Source: Saccoglossus kowalevskii (taxonomy: Eukaryota > Hemichordata > Enteropneusta > Harrimaniidae). From it: a DNA stretch of 30,937 nt. The stretch covers positions 135,110-166,046 of the forward strand of contig NW_003139322.1 of the NCBI RefSeq assembly GCF_000003605.2, in the 5' to 3' direction. The notes under the pieces were generated by a model. The model searched no databases, was not told where the DNA came from, and worked only from the letters and a program-made list of their open reading frames with translations. Position 1 is the stretch's first letter. Every line of letters begins with the position of its first letter. Position numbers and translations under genes: made by a program. Below, piece after piece: positions 20,907 through 30,853 of this stretch.

Positions 20907-23900
20907 CTACAATCAAAAAGAAACAATTTAAATTATAAATGCAAATAATTCATAATAACCATAATTCTTAAGTATGACGTCATAACTGCAGTTAATGTCT
21001 TTAATATTGATCATATCAATTGGTTATATACATTAAAGAAATATAGTGTATTTATAATGTGCGTAGTGTGTCAGTCACACAGTGACAATATTTTCTCACA
21101 ACAGAAAAAGGGATAATATTTGCACTGTGGGATCAAAACATAGACAGTGTCAATAAAAATGGTGATACTAATGAAAAAATGAAATGGACAGAATTATATA
21201 TTTGTCTAGATAATTATGCGTGCCTGTCAGAATGATTATATATTTGTGCACACTTTTTAAACACAAAACACTCTTAAACTCTTGAATAATATGTTAATGA
21301 AAAAATCTAAAACTGATACTAAAACCAAAACATAACTAGAAATGCTTGCTCAAGTGTGAACTGAATTTAAATATTTGTTTCTGTTTACTGAACATTTAAC
21401 ATACACCCATCTCTGTCCCTGCATTGCTCATGCTGTTTTATATATAGATTCAAAACTAATGACATTGTAATTCGATCCATTGATCAAACTATTGTTATTG
21501 TAAGCTTAAAATAGTTAAAAGTTATAATTAACAAATAGTGTCAGATATTCAATTACACATTTAGTATGCAAGTGTAAAGTTTAAAACCATTAACTATTAT
21601 TACAATAGATTAAACAGACTAAATATTTATTATATGACACAAACAGATAGCAGATATCCATGTATACAAACAACAAGCACACACACAGTTGGGAAAAACT
21701 GCTGCAAAAATACATAAAAAACATACTGAAACAGTTCGGCAAACTATCTTATTAAAGTGCACAGATTGAACAAACAATTATCAGTCATAGTCCAAAATCA
21801 ATATGCATATACCACGTATTAAATCCTTTGGGCAAACTATAATTAGAGAATCAACAAAACATGCTGAAAGTAAATAATTGTTATGCAAATTAGCTAATTA
21901 ACATGTGCAGAATAATTCCAAAGTATGCATGTATTAAGTTTAAACCCCATCTGAGAAAACAGCTGTTGGGAATTTAAAAGCATGATTAAAATAGTTTAAT
22001 ATTATGCAAACTCGCTACTTAATTAGTATGCATGGATCCAATCACCCAGTGATTCTTTGGATATTGATTTGACACCCACATCCATCCATCCAAACAGGCA
22101 CATTATAACAAGTCTCCCTTTCTGATCTGCACACACGAGCCAAAAAGTATAACTTAATAATAAAGATGATTGCTGATATGTGAATAGTATTGGCCTGATG
22201 TGTTTTCTCAAACAAAACTATAAAGTCAACAAAGTATAATTATATTTCTGATGTTGTTGCAAAATGTATTAGTGTAGAAAAGATTTCCATGAAACAGCAT
22301 CGATGCAAAGATGATAGCCAGAAATATGTTTGGTTACTAAAACTGAGGCAATGATAGTATTCATCGTTTGAAATATTCACGTTTGGATTTGTCCAGAATT
22401 TAATAAAATTATGTCACACTAATCAGTGGAAATTCCAAGTCCCAACATTATCATTGATAAGCATGTGTTCCATCCAAATCAATCCTACGGATTTGTCTTA
22501 TCTAGGCAAATAAAGACCTGAATATACATATAATGGCATATATGTACAGTGCTCATTAAAACACATGTTTATTGGATATCTTATGCTTAAATCAATTATG
22601 ACATAACTGTGTTTGTCTGCATCTATCAATTTATTGTAATTATTCCAAGGACAACTGTTATTAGTTTTTCATTTGTGAACCAGTTTAAATATTCACAATG
22701 TGTTATTGTAATCACAATTTCATTTGGTTATTGATTGATTTATAATATATCTGAAGACATTTTCCAAATTTAAAAATTTCTAAATTCTTTTTTCGAATGA
22801 CTTTAATATTATCACATTGTATAAAGTACATGATGTAGTTTGTGACATTCTGTTTAATCAACAACAAACACCAATTGAAAGTTTGTGTTATCAATCACTT
22901 GATTAATTGTAACAGCTTACATGCACCACATCTAAACAGCTGTTGGATGATAATGGATCAGTTGTGAACAAGGATCCATCAATAATTCAATATATCATGT
23001 AATTCTTAATTGATATAATTTTTTAAGCTGGTTCAAAATTAATTTCTTTCATAAGTATAGGTTTTGGCAGGGATGTAGATGAGATTTTTTTATTTTATAA
23101 TTGCAATCAATCACCCTAAATTCAAGTATGGTTAAAATAGCAGTGTTAGGTTACATAATTATGAATAAATCTCTGACTGGGTCATTAAAATGAAAAAGGG
23201 GCATGTCATGTATATTATTATTAACATCTAATAACAAGATTTGTATAACATATTATTTCAAAAGATAACTAATTAGCTAATTATTATAACATATTATTTC
23301 AAACTTGAATTAATTGTTAAACATTGTCTTTGCAATCCGAAGTATTACGTCATTGCATCATAGGAAATCTAATTTGAATGGCGTTTCATTTGGTATGTAT
23401 ACAAGCATTACCTGAGGTGTCAATCCTGTATGCTGATACAGATTAATATTTTTATTGAGAATAATTTGAATAACCAGTGACTGACAGTCAATCATTTCTC
23501 ATTGAACTAGTAAATTATGTCAAAATTATAAGATTATGAAGTATTCTGAATGCTGAAATGACCAATTTCGTGGAACATTCCAGCAAGAGGCATTCCCATG
23601 GAGCGAAATGTTCATACAAAGTCTGGTCGCCTTCTTTCCTTTTATAAATCCATAGCCACGTCCAAAGCACAAGTAAAATATACTAAGTTACTAATTTAAT
23701 ATACAATTAGGCAATTTCATATTCACAGATTTGTAAACAAAATTGTTTGTCCTATAGTACATGATTATCAAGTAGCTGGTTTCACATAACATTTAATTTG
23801 TGTATAATAGATAGCAGAATGAAATTTCATTAAAAATAAAGTGATGATTTGTTTTAAGCAATTATAATGCAAAAATGTGTTGTTTTTTGTATGAACCCTA

Positions 23901-26900
23901 AATGTCAGCCATTTTAAACAACATAACATCACATGTATCTTTGTGTGAATTGTTGAATAACATTCTAGATATATAAAGACATACACATTTTCCTACTCCA
24001 GATTTCATGTAAAAAATTATTGTTTACTGCAAAAGTAAAGGTTGTTATCTTCATGGATATACCAACCTGCTGCTGAGGCCCTGCTTTAGCTATCTCAGCC
24101 ACTGTATTGGCACCAAGTGCATTTATCATTTCACTGAACTGTGACACCTAGAAAGAATAAAGTTTGATGATTACTGACAGGTGGCGTGATTAATTGAAAC
24201 AATGCTATGTAATCTTGGATTATAAAAACATGTGATAAGAATAATACCAGGTTGTATAATGGAGTGTAGGCATATAGATTTTTCTAAGTGAACTATGATG
24301 CTATACATCACATCTTGTATAACTTATCACAGGATAGATCAAAAATATATATTTCAGTTCAAGGTCACATACAGTCATACTTGATTTGTATCGTTATCCT
24401 GAGCTTCTGGGTGTGTAAACAACCCAGTAATTATCATGAAAACGGTTAATGTTGGTGAGCTGATGTATTAATTTCAGAATTATTATTCAGAAGAATAATC
24501 AGTTGAATAAAAATAATTCTTATATAAATAATTCAAATTCGGGAATATTCATGATATTTATGATATAAACGGGTGCTTAGGAATACCGCCAGGGTAGCAT
24601 CAATCCTCACCTGCTGCTTGGATACAAATATCTAATATCTAATAATTTAGAGTGAATAATTGGCTGGTATAGTATCAAAAGAAAATGTAATATATGGTCA
24701 GAAATTAAACAGGATATGCTATTCATGCATTTTTGTATCCAAACTGAATTTCATTTGTCTAGGCTCTATACAGAGATACGAAACATGAAACGAATCATCA
24801 TAGACATGTATCATAACATGTATAATGTATGGAACAAATTTAAACAAAAAATTACAAAGCATGCATAAGATATCACATTTTAAAAAAACAAAATGGCTGC
24901 CAGTCAGCCATTTTGAATTGAATCAATAAACCAATGCATGTGCATATGTTCCAGATAAAATACTATGCACATGCAAAGAATGAACAGATTTGGTACACAG
25001 AGTTCTGATTTTATGACTTCGGATGGTTGGAAAGACAGATGAACGGAGACCGAATTATGAGGTCCCATTTCAAACTGTGTTTTCCAATGACAACTAAATA
25101 ATTAATGTGGCTCCAATTGTTTGTATATTAAACACATAAGCATAAACACTTCTGTTGCACATCAAGAACTGTTTATCACGAATACATACCTCGATATCAA
25201 CTAAGTCTCTTGATTTATTCACTTCCAATTCAATTTGATGACTTTTGTAAGCTAATTCAGCTGCTCGAGTTTCCTCAAGTGATTCAAGTTCAGTGTTAGC
25301 CTCAATTTCTTCAGCATGTGCTTTCAAACGAGCAACTGTATGAAAAACAGAAATATCAGAAATCCAGTGATCAGTTGACATAATTAGCAATAACCCCTGT
25401 CAAAGGCAGATATATCACAAGATATTACATAATTGTAAGTGGTATAGACTTTTGCAGGGGTTATTTACATTATTATTATGAAGATGGCAAATAGACACAT
25501 TTGTGAGGTGAAAATTACTTTATATCCATGTATGGCCAACAATTCACACTCATCCTAGTGGCATATATCATGATCGGTGCTGATTAGCGATGCTTTGATT
25601 TACGAAACATTATTACTCACCTTCAATTTCACTTCTACCTTCAATAAGTAATTTTTCTGCTCGTGCCTTGAAAAAACAACAGAAATATTCTCCTACATAA
25701 ATTAATTGGAAAATATCTATAAAAAATGTATAAATTTTACATTTGGTAACTGAATGCTTTTAGATAAACAGATTAATAGGTTAATGTAATTCAATCTTCC
25801 AACATGTTATACTGACATGACACAGTCCCTGGGAAATAGTAAAAACAAAATAGAAATGAAACTATTCAGCTAATTCAAATCAGACCCATAAAACAAAAGT
25901 ATGTGCATCTAGGTGCATGACAGTTTATATATGTTCTAAGTTTAAAGGAAATTTGTCTACACATGCCCCAGATTGCTTGGTTTTGATGCATTTAAAACAA
26001 ATGTTAGTGGAAGTTCATATTGTTAAGTTGTTCTGCTTTCAAATCATGTTGATTTCAAATTAGGTTATACAGGGTGAGATGCTTGTATTCACCATCCAAG
26101 TATTTTACAGCACTGAAAAATTAACTCACTTTAGAAAATTTGAAGTTGAAATATTGGAAATAAAAATAAAAATTAACTTGATTTGACATAAAAAAAAATC
26201 TGTGTTTCGGCCATCTTTTCTATTTTCCGCTAAACCTATAAGTTATCATATACTACTGTACCGTGAGAAATATTGAAAATTCCAAAATAAACCATTGAAA
26301 AAGAATTATAGGCTTTCCATTAACATTATTTTACATCAACATGCCAAGTTTGAATGATATCTGCAGCAGAATTTCTATGAAAATGCTGCAAACACAGATG
26401 GATAGGAGGACATATGGAAAAGTTGTGATTTTTTTCAGGCTGTAAATATTGTTCTATCGTAAGGTGATGTAGAGTGCTGATCTCATGAATTACTGTTATT
26501 ACTGACATATTAATTTTAATATGATCTATTGTGATTGCTTAACTACTTGTGTGAATAATAAAAATATTAGTAAAAGCAATTACCAAGGTTTCAATTCATA
26601 TAACATGATGGGTAATGGTGCTATACACTATTGGCATATAAGCTTGACTGAACTTATCAGTCATAATTAAACCTTTTTAAGTGTTATCAACTTCAACTGC
26701 CCTTTCATAAATCTGCTTCTTTCCATTATACAATTGTCATCAAAATCTACATCATACATATCCTGCCAGTATTTGTTCAAAATTACAGAAATGTGTTTGC
26801 ACTACCATTTGTCCATAAAAAGTATTTAATGGTATTATTGTGACCTTTAACGATACCCAATTATTATACACATAACAAAGAGGAAGACTATTAAAGTACA

Positions 26901-29900
26901 GTAATCCAACCTGAGCCTCGGCTTTAGCTTGTCCTGTTGATTCCACAGCTGCAGTAACTGCTTTCAATTCATACAGCTCATTTCTAGATCTTTCAGCCGC
27001 CTGCTCGTTCAATATTTTCTGTCTCTCTAGTAGACCACGGGCTTCTTGCTCTATTCGTCTGGCTTCATGAAAAGCAGTAGCCTCAATAGATCTGTGAGAT
27101 TACGTACATACATACATACAAATGTTGGTGTGAAAGTGCTTGTCATGTGGGACTTTTTACAGACACCCTGCCTTAATTCATTCCATATATCATGGCATTT
27201 CATTGTGATAAAGCACTTATTTTCTATATCTCAATACTATTTAATAAAAAGCAAGGCAATCTGATTTGTTCCTAGAGTGACCTTTTGATTATTTCAAAAT
27301 CAGCTAATATATCAAAATACTGGTGGTTTTACACAATATTTCTTGAATTATTATTAGGAAGTATGTTAATTAGTTTATTCCTGGTAGTTTCAGATGTCGG
27401 CTAAAATGTGTGTGTGATATAAAGTTGTAAATTTTCCCAGCATCAACTTCTCTGTGAAAATAAATTTATGGAAAGCTATGACTGTCTTATCCTAGTCATT
27501 GCCATTACACGATAGGCATTTGCCATTACATGATAGGCATTCGCAATAACATGATAAGCATTCACCATAACATAATAGGCATTTACAACAACCTGATAGG
27601 CAATCACGATAATATGGTAGGCATTCACCAAAACATGATAGACATTTGCCATTACATGATAGGCATTCGCAATTACATGATAGGCATTAACCATAACATG
27701 ATAGGCATTCGCAATAACCTGATAGGCAATCACGATAATATGATAGGCATTGACCATAACATGACTGGCAGTTGCCACAGGGGTCATCCCAGTTGTTCGA
27801 AGGTTTAAGAAACAGAAGGTCCACAAGACCCAAATTGCAAATCAAAAGTCTGAAGTTTGAGAATACATGAATACATTTCTTGACAATATGAAATGAATAT
27901 CCAGACTATATACATATGGCGTCTGAACTAAGTTAATAACAATAAACACAAGATCACCTTTGAACAAAAATATAATATATATAATATAAATTTCCCCTGT
28001 ATTTGGAAAGATGTGGCAGTCAACCTTCAAATGCTAATATGCTTATTATGCTTTGCTAATAACAGCAAATATCGTCTGGAATACAAAGTTCCCATCTGTT
28101 TTATTGTGTTTATTAATCAATTGTATTCAATACAGGTTTGGGTGTGATTATTATCAGACAAATATTAATTATTTGAAACGCCAATTAAATTAGTTGAATG
28201 TTGACATGCGTCATATGTTGAATAAAATTGTAGTGTAATGAACACAAAGAAGTCATTATTATAGTAATTAGTTTCTTTGGCAGTTTTGAAACTTTGAATA
28301 GAGATATTTATCGTTCAAAAAACATGATGAATACTGTCACGGCTGGTGGAAGTACATATCAGTAAAAACCACAATTTGTAATTATACTTTTATATTTTTC
28401 GGTATCGCTTATGCTAGGCTTTATAATTTTGAAACAAATTTAAACATTTCTATTTTAGCCAGCATGTGGAAACTATATACTATTTATGAAATACATCATT
28501 CGGCCGATTACTGCATTGAGTTAAATTTTTTTGAATAAAGAAACAAAATTTCTATCAAATTTAATGTTGGATATTTATTCATTTAATAATAACCATGACA
28601 GCCAATCAGATTTGGGCATTACAGGTAGACTTATTCCTATGTTGACCTGCTGACACATTTGTATGTCTAGCTCTAACCAGATAACTTCCTCCTCAATGTA
28701 CCTGATTTATACCAATAAATTGTCAAGGAAACGTAGATACGCGGCAATATTTATGAAATGGTTAGTTTGTGTTCACTATTGGAGAGAAAACTGGAATTTT
28801 GTAGAAATTTTGCATGATTTTTAGTCTTATTTGCATGTTTTGTTTCGCCAGTGTGCTCAGCTACAAGCTTTGAGACATTTGATCAGCGATTGCATAGTTC
28901 GTCTACCTCAAGAATCTGAGAGTCGTGAACTTTGTTTTGGTTTTGTTAAGTATTTTGTGTGTTTTGACAATATATCGACGTATTATGTTCAATATTTTTT
29001 TGTTGAATGAGAATGGTGACATAAACCTATACTCAAGCTCCGTGTGCAGCATGTTTCAGTATTCTAATGCGAACTTGAACTTGAACTATAGCTGCACGTG
29101 CATACAGTCATGTGGCATCAGGTGTGGTTGTATAAATATCGTCAGGCTGAAGCTGCTGAAATTAAGATTATCAACACAACCGTGAAAGTAAAAACGCATT
29201 CATGATAAAACTCAAAAGAATTCAATCACTGCTCTTGAACTCTTTCAACTCGTATATTTGTGTTCATACATGCATTCAGAACTACAAGCAAAAGATTGCC
29301 TGGAAGATTGCAATGATTGAGTGCGCAATTTCGGTCATGTGGGATCCACAGAGGTCAGATGACGTCTCATGACATCTCACCTGTCAGAGTCTGACCTCTC
29401 TCTTAGAGTTATTAAAGTGTATGTCCACCTCTAATGGGGTGAACATTTGTATATTGACGAATTCAACATGAAGCAAATGATGTCACTTTTTAATCTCTGA
29501 AACAACATTATGTATTACCCAGAACTACATGAATAAAACACAAAACAGGGCAAAATTTCTTTTCATTATATATGAGCCCTGAGTCATATGAGGATTAATA
29601 TTTTGAAAAAACATGATATGTGTATACTGATTTTGTGTTAAGCAGTTTGACAATCTGAAAACCTAAATACAATAAAAGTAACAAAGTTTCTCCCATACAA
29701 GTTAGCCACCGTGTTTAAATCATTTTTAGTACAATTAAAGTGTTGAATATGTTGGAAGAGAACTGTTTCACCATCTCAAAACAAAACAATATTGTAAATA
29801 TATCGATTAAAGAAAAGAGTCTGAAATCGCTGTGAACTAGACAACGAACTATGTGTTCCTGGCTATCCCCTCCCCCTGATGGCATATATATATATGTGTG

Positions 29901-30853
29901 TTCACAGTGAGAATATACATGCGTTCATAGTGAGCATATACATGAGTTCACAATGAGCATATACATGTGTTCACAGTGAGCATATACATGTGTTCACAGT
30001 GAGCATATACATGTGTTCACAGTTAGCATATACATGTGTTCACAGTGAGCATATGCATGTGTTCGTAGTGAGCATATGCATGTGTTCATAGTGAGCATAT
30101 ATATGTGTTCACAGTGAGCATATACATGTGTTCACAGTTAGCATATACATGTGTTCACAGTGAGCATATACATGTGTTCACAGTGAGCATATGCATGTGT
30201 TCATAGTAAGCATATATATATATGTGTTCACAGTGAGCATATATATATGTGTTCATAGTGAGCATATGCATGTGTTCATAGTAAGCATATATATATATAT
30301 ATATGTTCACAGTGAGCATATATATATGTGTTCACAGTGAGCATATACATGTGTTCACAGTTAGCATATACATGTGTTCACAGTGAGCATATACATGTGT
30401 TCACAGTGAGCATATGCATGTGTTCATAGTAAGCATATATATATATGTGTTCACAGTGAGCATATGCATGTGTTCATAGTGAGCATATACATGAGTTCAC
30501 AGTGTACATGTGTTCACAGTGAACATATAGATATGTTCATAGTGAGCATATACATGTGTTCACAGTGAGCATATTGATAAGTTCATAGTGAGCATATGCA
30601 TGTGTTCATAGTGAGCATATACATGTGTTATTAGTGAGCATATACAATCAGAATGAATGTCTAATATATAGCACTGCAGCAAGTTTATATTACTAACAAT
30701 AAGAGTGAACTAAAATATAATAAGATAATACACCGACAAAATACTGACTTACTTTGTAGATATTTCAATTGCCATTTGAACAGATTTCATTAAACTGTCC
30801 CTCATGTGAGTATCAACTGGTTCTATACTTTGAATGTCGATATTAGTAACACA
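20793..30853 (-). CDS. MVP: Major vault protein, C-terminal half (six exons; 5' part outside the window)
   Basis: Six minus-strand exons, 30753-30853, 26911-27091, 25621-25666, 25190-25335, 24067-24147 and 20793-20906, join with matching phases into 222 codons ending in TGA. The product aligns almost without gaps to the C-terminal part of animal MVP: end of the shoulder domain (S-I-E-P-V-D...), the long alanine/glutamate-rich cap-helix coiled coil, and the cap-ring (L-G-I-E-S-T-L-I...). MVP polymerises into the shell of the vault ribonucleoprotein particle in the cytoplasm, and this region builds the cap and mediates side-by-side packing of chains. The protein ends shortly after the cap-ring and lacks the extended glycine/proline-rich tail of mammalian MVP. 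All introns are GT-AG. No stop or frameshift interrupts it, so the gene looks intact. The start codon and most of the protein lie beyond base 30937. Confidence 0.97.
20907..24066 (-). other. MVP last intron (3160 bases)
   Basis: AT-rich and strongly CpG-poor (one CpG in 21241-21480 by hand count). No embedded gene is recognised. Noted contents are an octamer-like ATGCAAAT next to TAGCTAATTA at 21883-21900, a 14-bp palindrome at 23270-23283, and a 19-bp direct repeat at 23244-23262 and 23285-23303. Confidence 0.7.
24067..24147 (-). CDS. MVP: MVP exon: cap-helix to cap-ring junction
   Basis: The exon is 81 bases, phase 0 at both ends, encoding 27 residues with [13 protein letters not shown] and [11 protein letters not shown]. 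These match F-K-Q-M-T-E-A-I-G-P-S-T-I and D-L-A-V-A-G-P-E-M-Q in vertebrate MVP. The acceptor is TTCTTTCTAG and the donor is GTTGGT. Confidence 0.96.
24148..25189 (-). other. MVP intron (1042 bases) with a likely interspersed repeat
   Basis: The right part (about 24,700-25,080) looks like an interspersed repeat with a central hairpin. The left part is AT-rich with imperfect AATAAT repeats and shows nothing else. Confidence 0.65.
24700..25085. mobile_element. Probable short non-autonomous interspersed element
   Basis: The block contains CAAAATGGCTG and CAGCCATTTTG (24889-24899 and 24905-24915), perfect 11-bp arms with a 5-base loop. Then comes AATCAATAAACCAATGCATG and, toward the end, GGAAAGACAGATGAACGGAG followed by ACCGAATTATGAGG. 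Hairpins of the ATGGC-GCCAT kind with a GACAGA/GACGGA-type end are typical of abundant short repeats in marine invertebrate genomes. That resemblance is from memory and boundaries are approximate. No coding capacity and no clear terminal repeats are seen. Confidence 0.45.
25190..25335 (-). CDS. MVP: MVP exon: main cap-helix segment
   Basis: The exon is 146 bases, phase 1 in and 0 out, with acceptor CATACAG and donor GTATGT. It encodes 48 residues plus a split valine. Motifs include [24 protein letters not shown] and S-R-D-L-V-D-I-E, matching the highly conserved E-L-E-L-V-Y and Q-L-E-L-E-V-S-K stretch of MVP. The charge pattern fits the coiled-coil cap of the vault, and this helix is also the part of MVP linked to membrane or raft association. 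Confidence 0.97.
25621..25666 (-). CDS. MVP: MVP exon: 46-base cap-helix micro-exon
   Basis: A very short exon (15 codons plus one base) between TTTTTTCAAG and a strong donor GTGAGT. It encodes [15 protein letters not shown], aligning with S-R-A-E-A-A-R-I-E-G in vertebrate MVP. The phases (0 in, 1 out) fit both neighbours exactly, which supports it despite its size. Confidence 0.93.
25667..26910 (-). other. MVP intron (1244 bases)
   Basis: AT-rich, CpG-poor sequence between the micro-exon and the first cap-helix exon. No repeat array, open coding frame or RNA gene is recognised. Confidence 0.7.
26911..27091 (-). CDS. MVP: MVP exon: first part of cap-helix
   Basis: The exon is 181 bases, its first base completing the lysine codon split by the previous intron, and it ends in phase 0. 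It encodes 60 residues rich in A, E, R and Q, including [16 protein letters not shown] and [12 protein letters not shown]. These match the corresponding cap-helix segments of vertebrate MVP closely and predict a continuous amphipathic helix. The donor is weak (GTTGGA), and the acceptor tract is poor in pyrimidines and lies next to TGTA repeats. Confidence 0.96.
27497..27773. repeat. 21-bp tandem repeat with 126-bp higher-order period
   Basis: About 13 copies of a 21-bp unit with core ATGATAGGCATTCGCAATAAC. The variants recur in sets of six: ACCTGATAGGCAATCACGAT at 27591 recurs at 27717, exactly 126 bases later. Because 21 is divisible by three, both strands stay open. The minus strand reads N-A-Y-H-V-M-A-like heptads and the plus strand [11 protein letters not shown] heptads. 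I treat these frames as consequences of the period, not as genes. Confidence 0.93.
29350..29399. repeat. Inverted repeat with nuclear-receptor-like half-sites
   Basis: AGAGGTCAGA (29350-29359) and TCTGACCTCT (29390-29399) are perfect 10-bp reverse complements. Each contains AGGTCA/TGACCT, the classic nuclear-receptor half-site. TGACGTCT, one base from a CRE, starts at 29360. The 30-base separation is larger than usual receptor spacing, so a regulatory role is only a possibility. Confidence 0.6.
29882..30646. repeat. 23-bp tandem repeat array (about 33 copies)
   Basis: The unit reads GAGCATATACATGTGTTCAC plus AGT. About 33 copies run head to tail with common variants (ATGCATG, TTCATAGT, TTAGC) and expanded (TA)n cores. 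About 140 bases from roughly 30,110 recur almost exactly 223 bases later, shown by TTAGC at 30138 and 30361. Another TTAGC at 30023 is 115 bases (five units) earlier. The segment GCATATACATGTGT alternates purine and pyrimidine throughout. Confidence 0.95.
30753..30853 (-). CDS. MVP: MVP exon: end of shoulder domain
   Basis: The exon is 101 bases, entering in phase 0 after TTGTTTTTTCAG and leaving after two bases of a codon at a strong donor GTAAGT. It encodes a segment with S-I-E-P-V-D-T, R-D-S-L and [10 protein letters not shown], matching the S-V-E-P-V-D and S-V-Q-L-A-I-E-I-T-T of vertebrate MVP at the shoulder/cap-helix junction. The upstream intron runs off the window. Confidence 0.95.

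Larger units (their letters stand above)
27092..30752 (-). other. MVP intron (3661 bases) carrying two satellites
   Basis: The largest complete intron in view. It contains TACA repeats at 27105-27120 beside the acceptor, a 21-bp array (about 27497-27773), a stretch of raised CpG with an inverted repeat (about 28,280-29,400), and a 23-bp array (about 29882-30646) ending only about 100 bases from the upstream exon. No nested gene is supported. Confidence 0.75.

Noticed and set aside
27476..27826. 116-codon minus-strand frame (and a 92-codon plus-strand frame) as a repetitive protein gene
   Set aside because: Both frames arise from the 21-bp tandem unit, whose length is a multiple of three. They lie within an MVP intron and have no domain or splice support.
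28925..29185. Small secreted cysteine-rich protein on the plus strand
   Set aside because: The hydrophobic lead-in begins at GTG, not ATG. The first ATG (28985) removes the apparent signal peptide, and the cysteine pattern matches no family I know.
29882..30646. CRISPR array or minisatellite with spacers
   Set aside because: It is a head-to-tail 23-bp satellite without distinct spacers.
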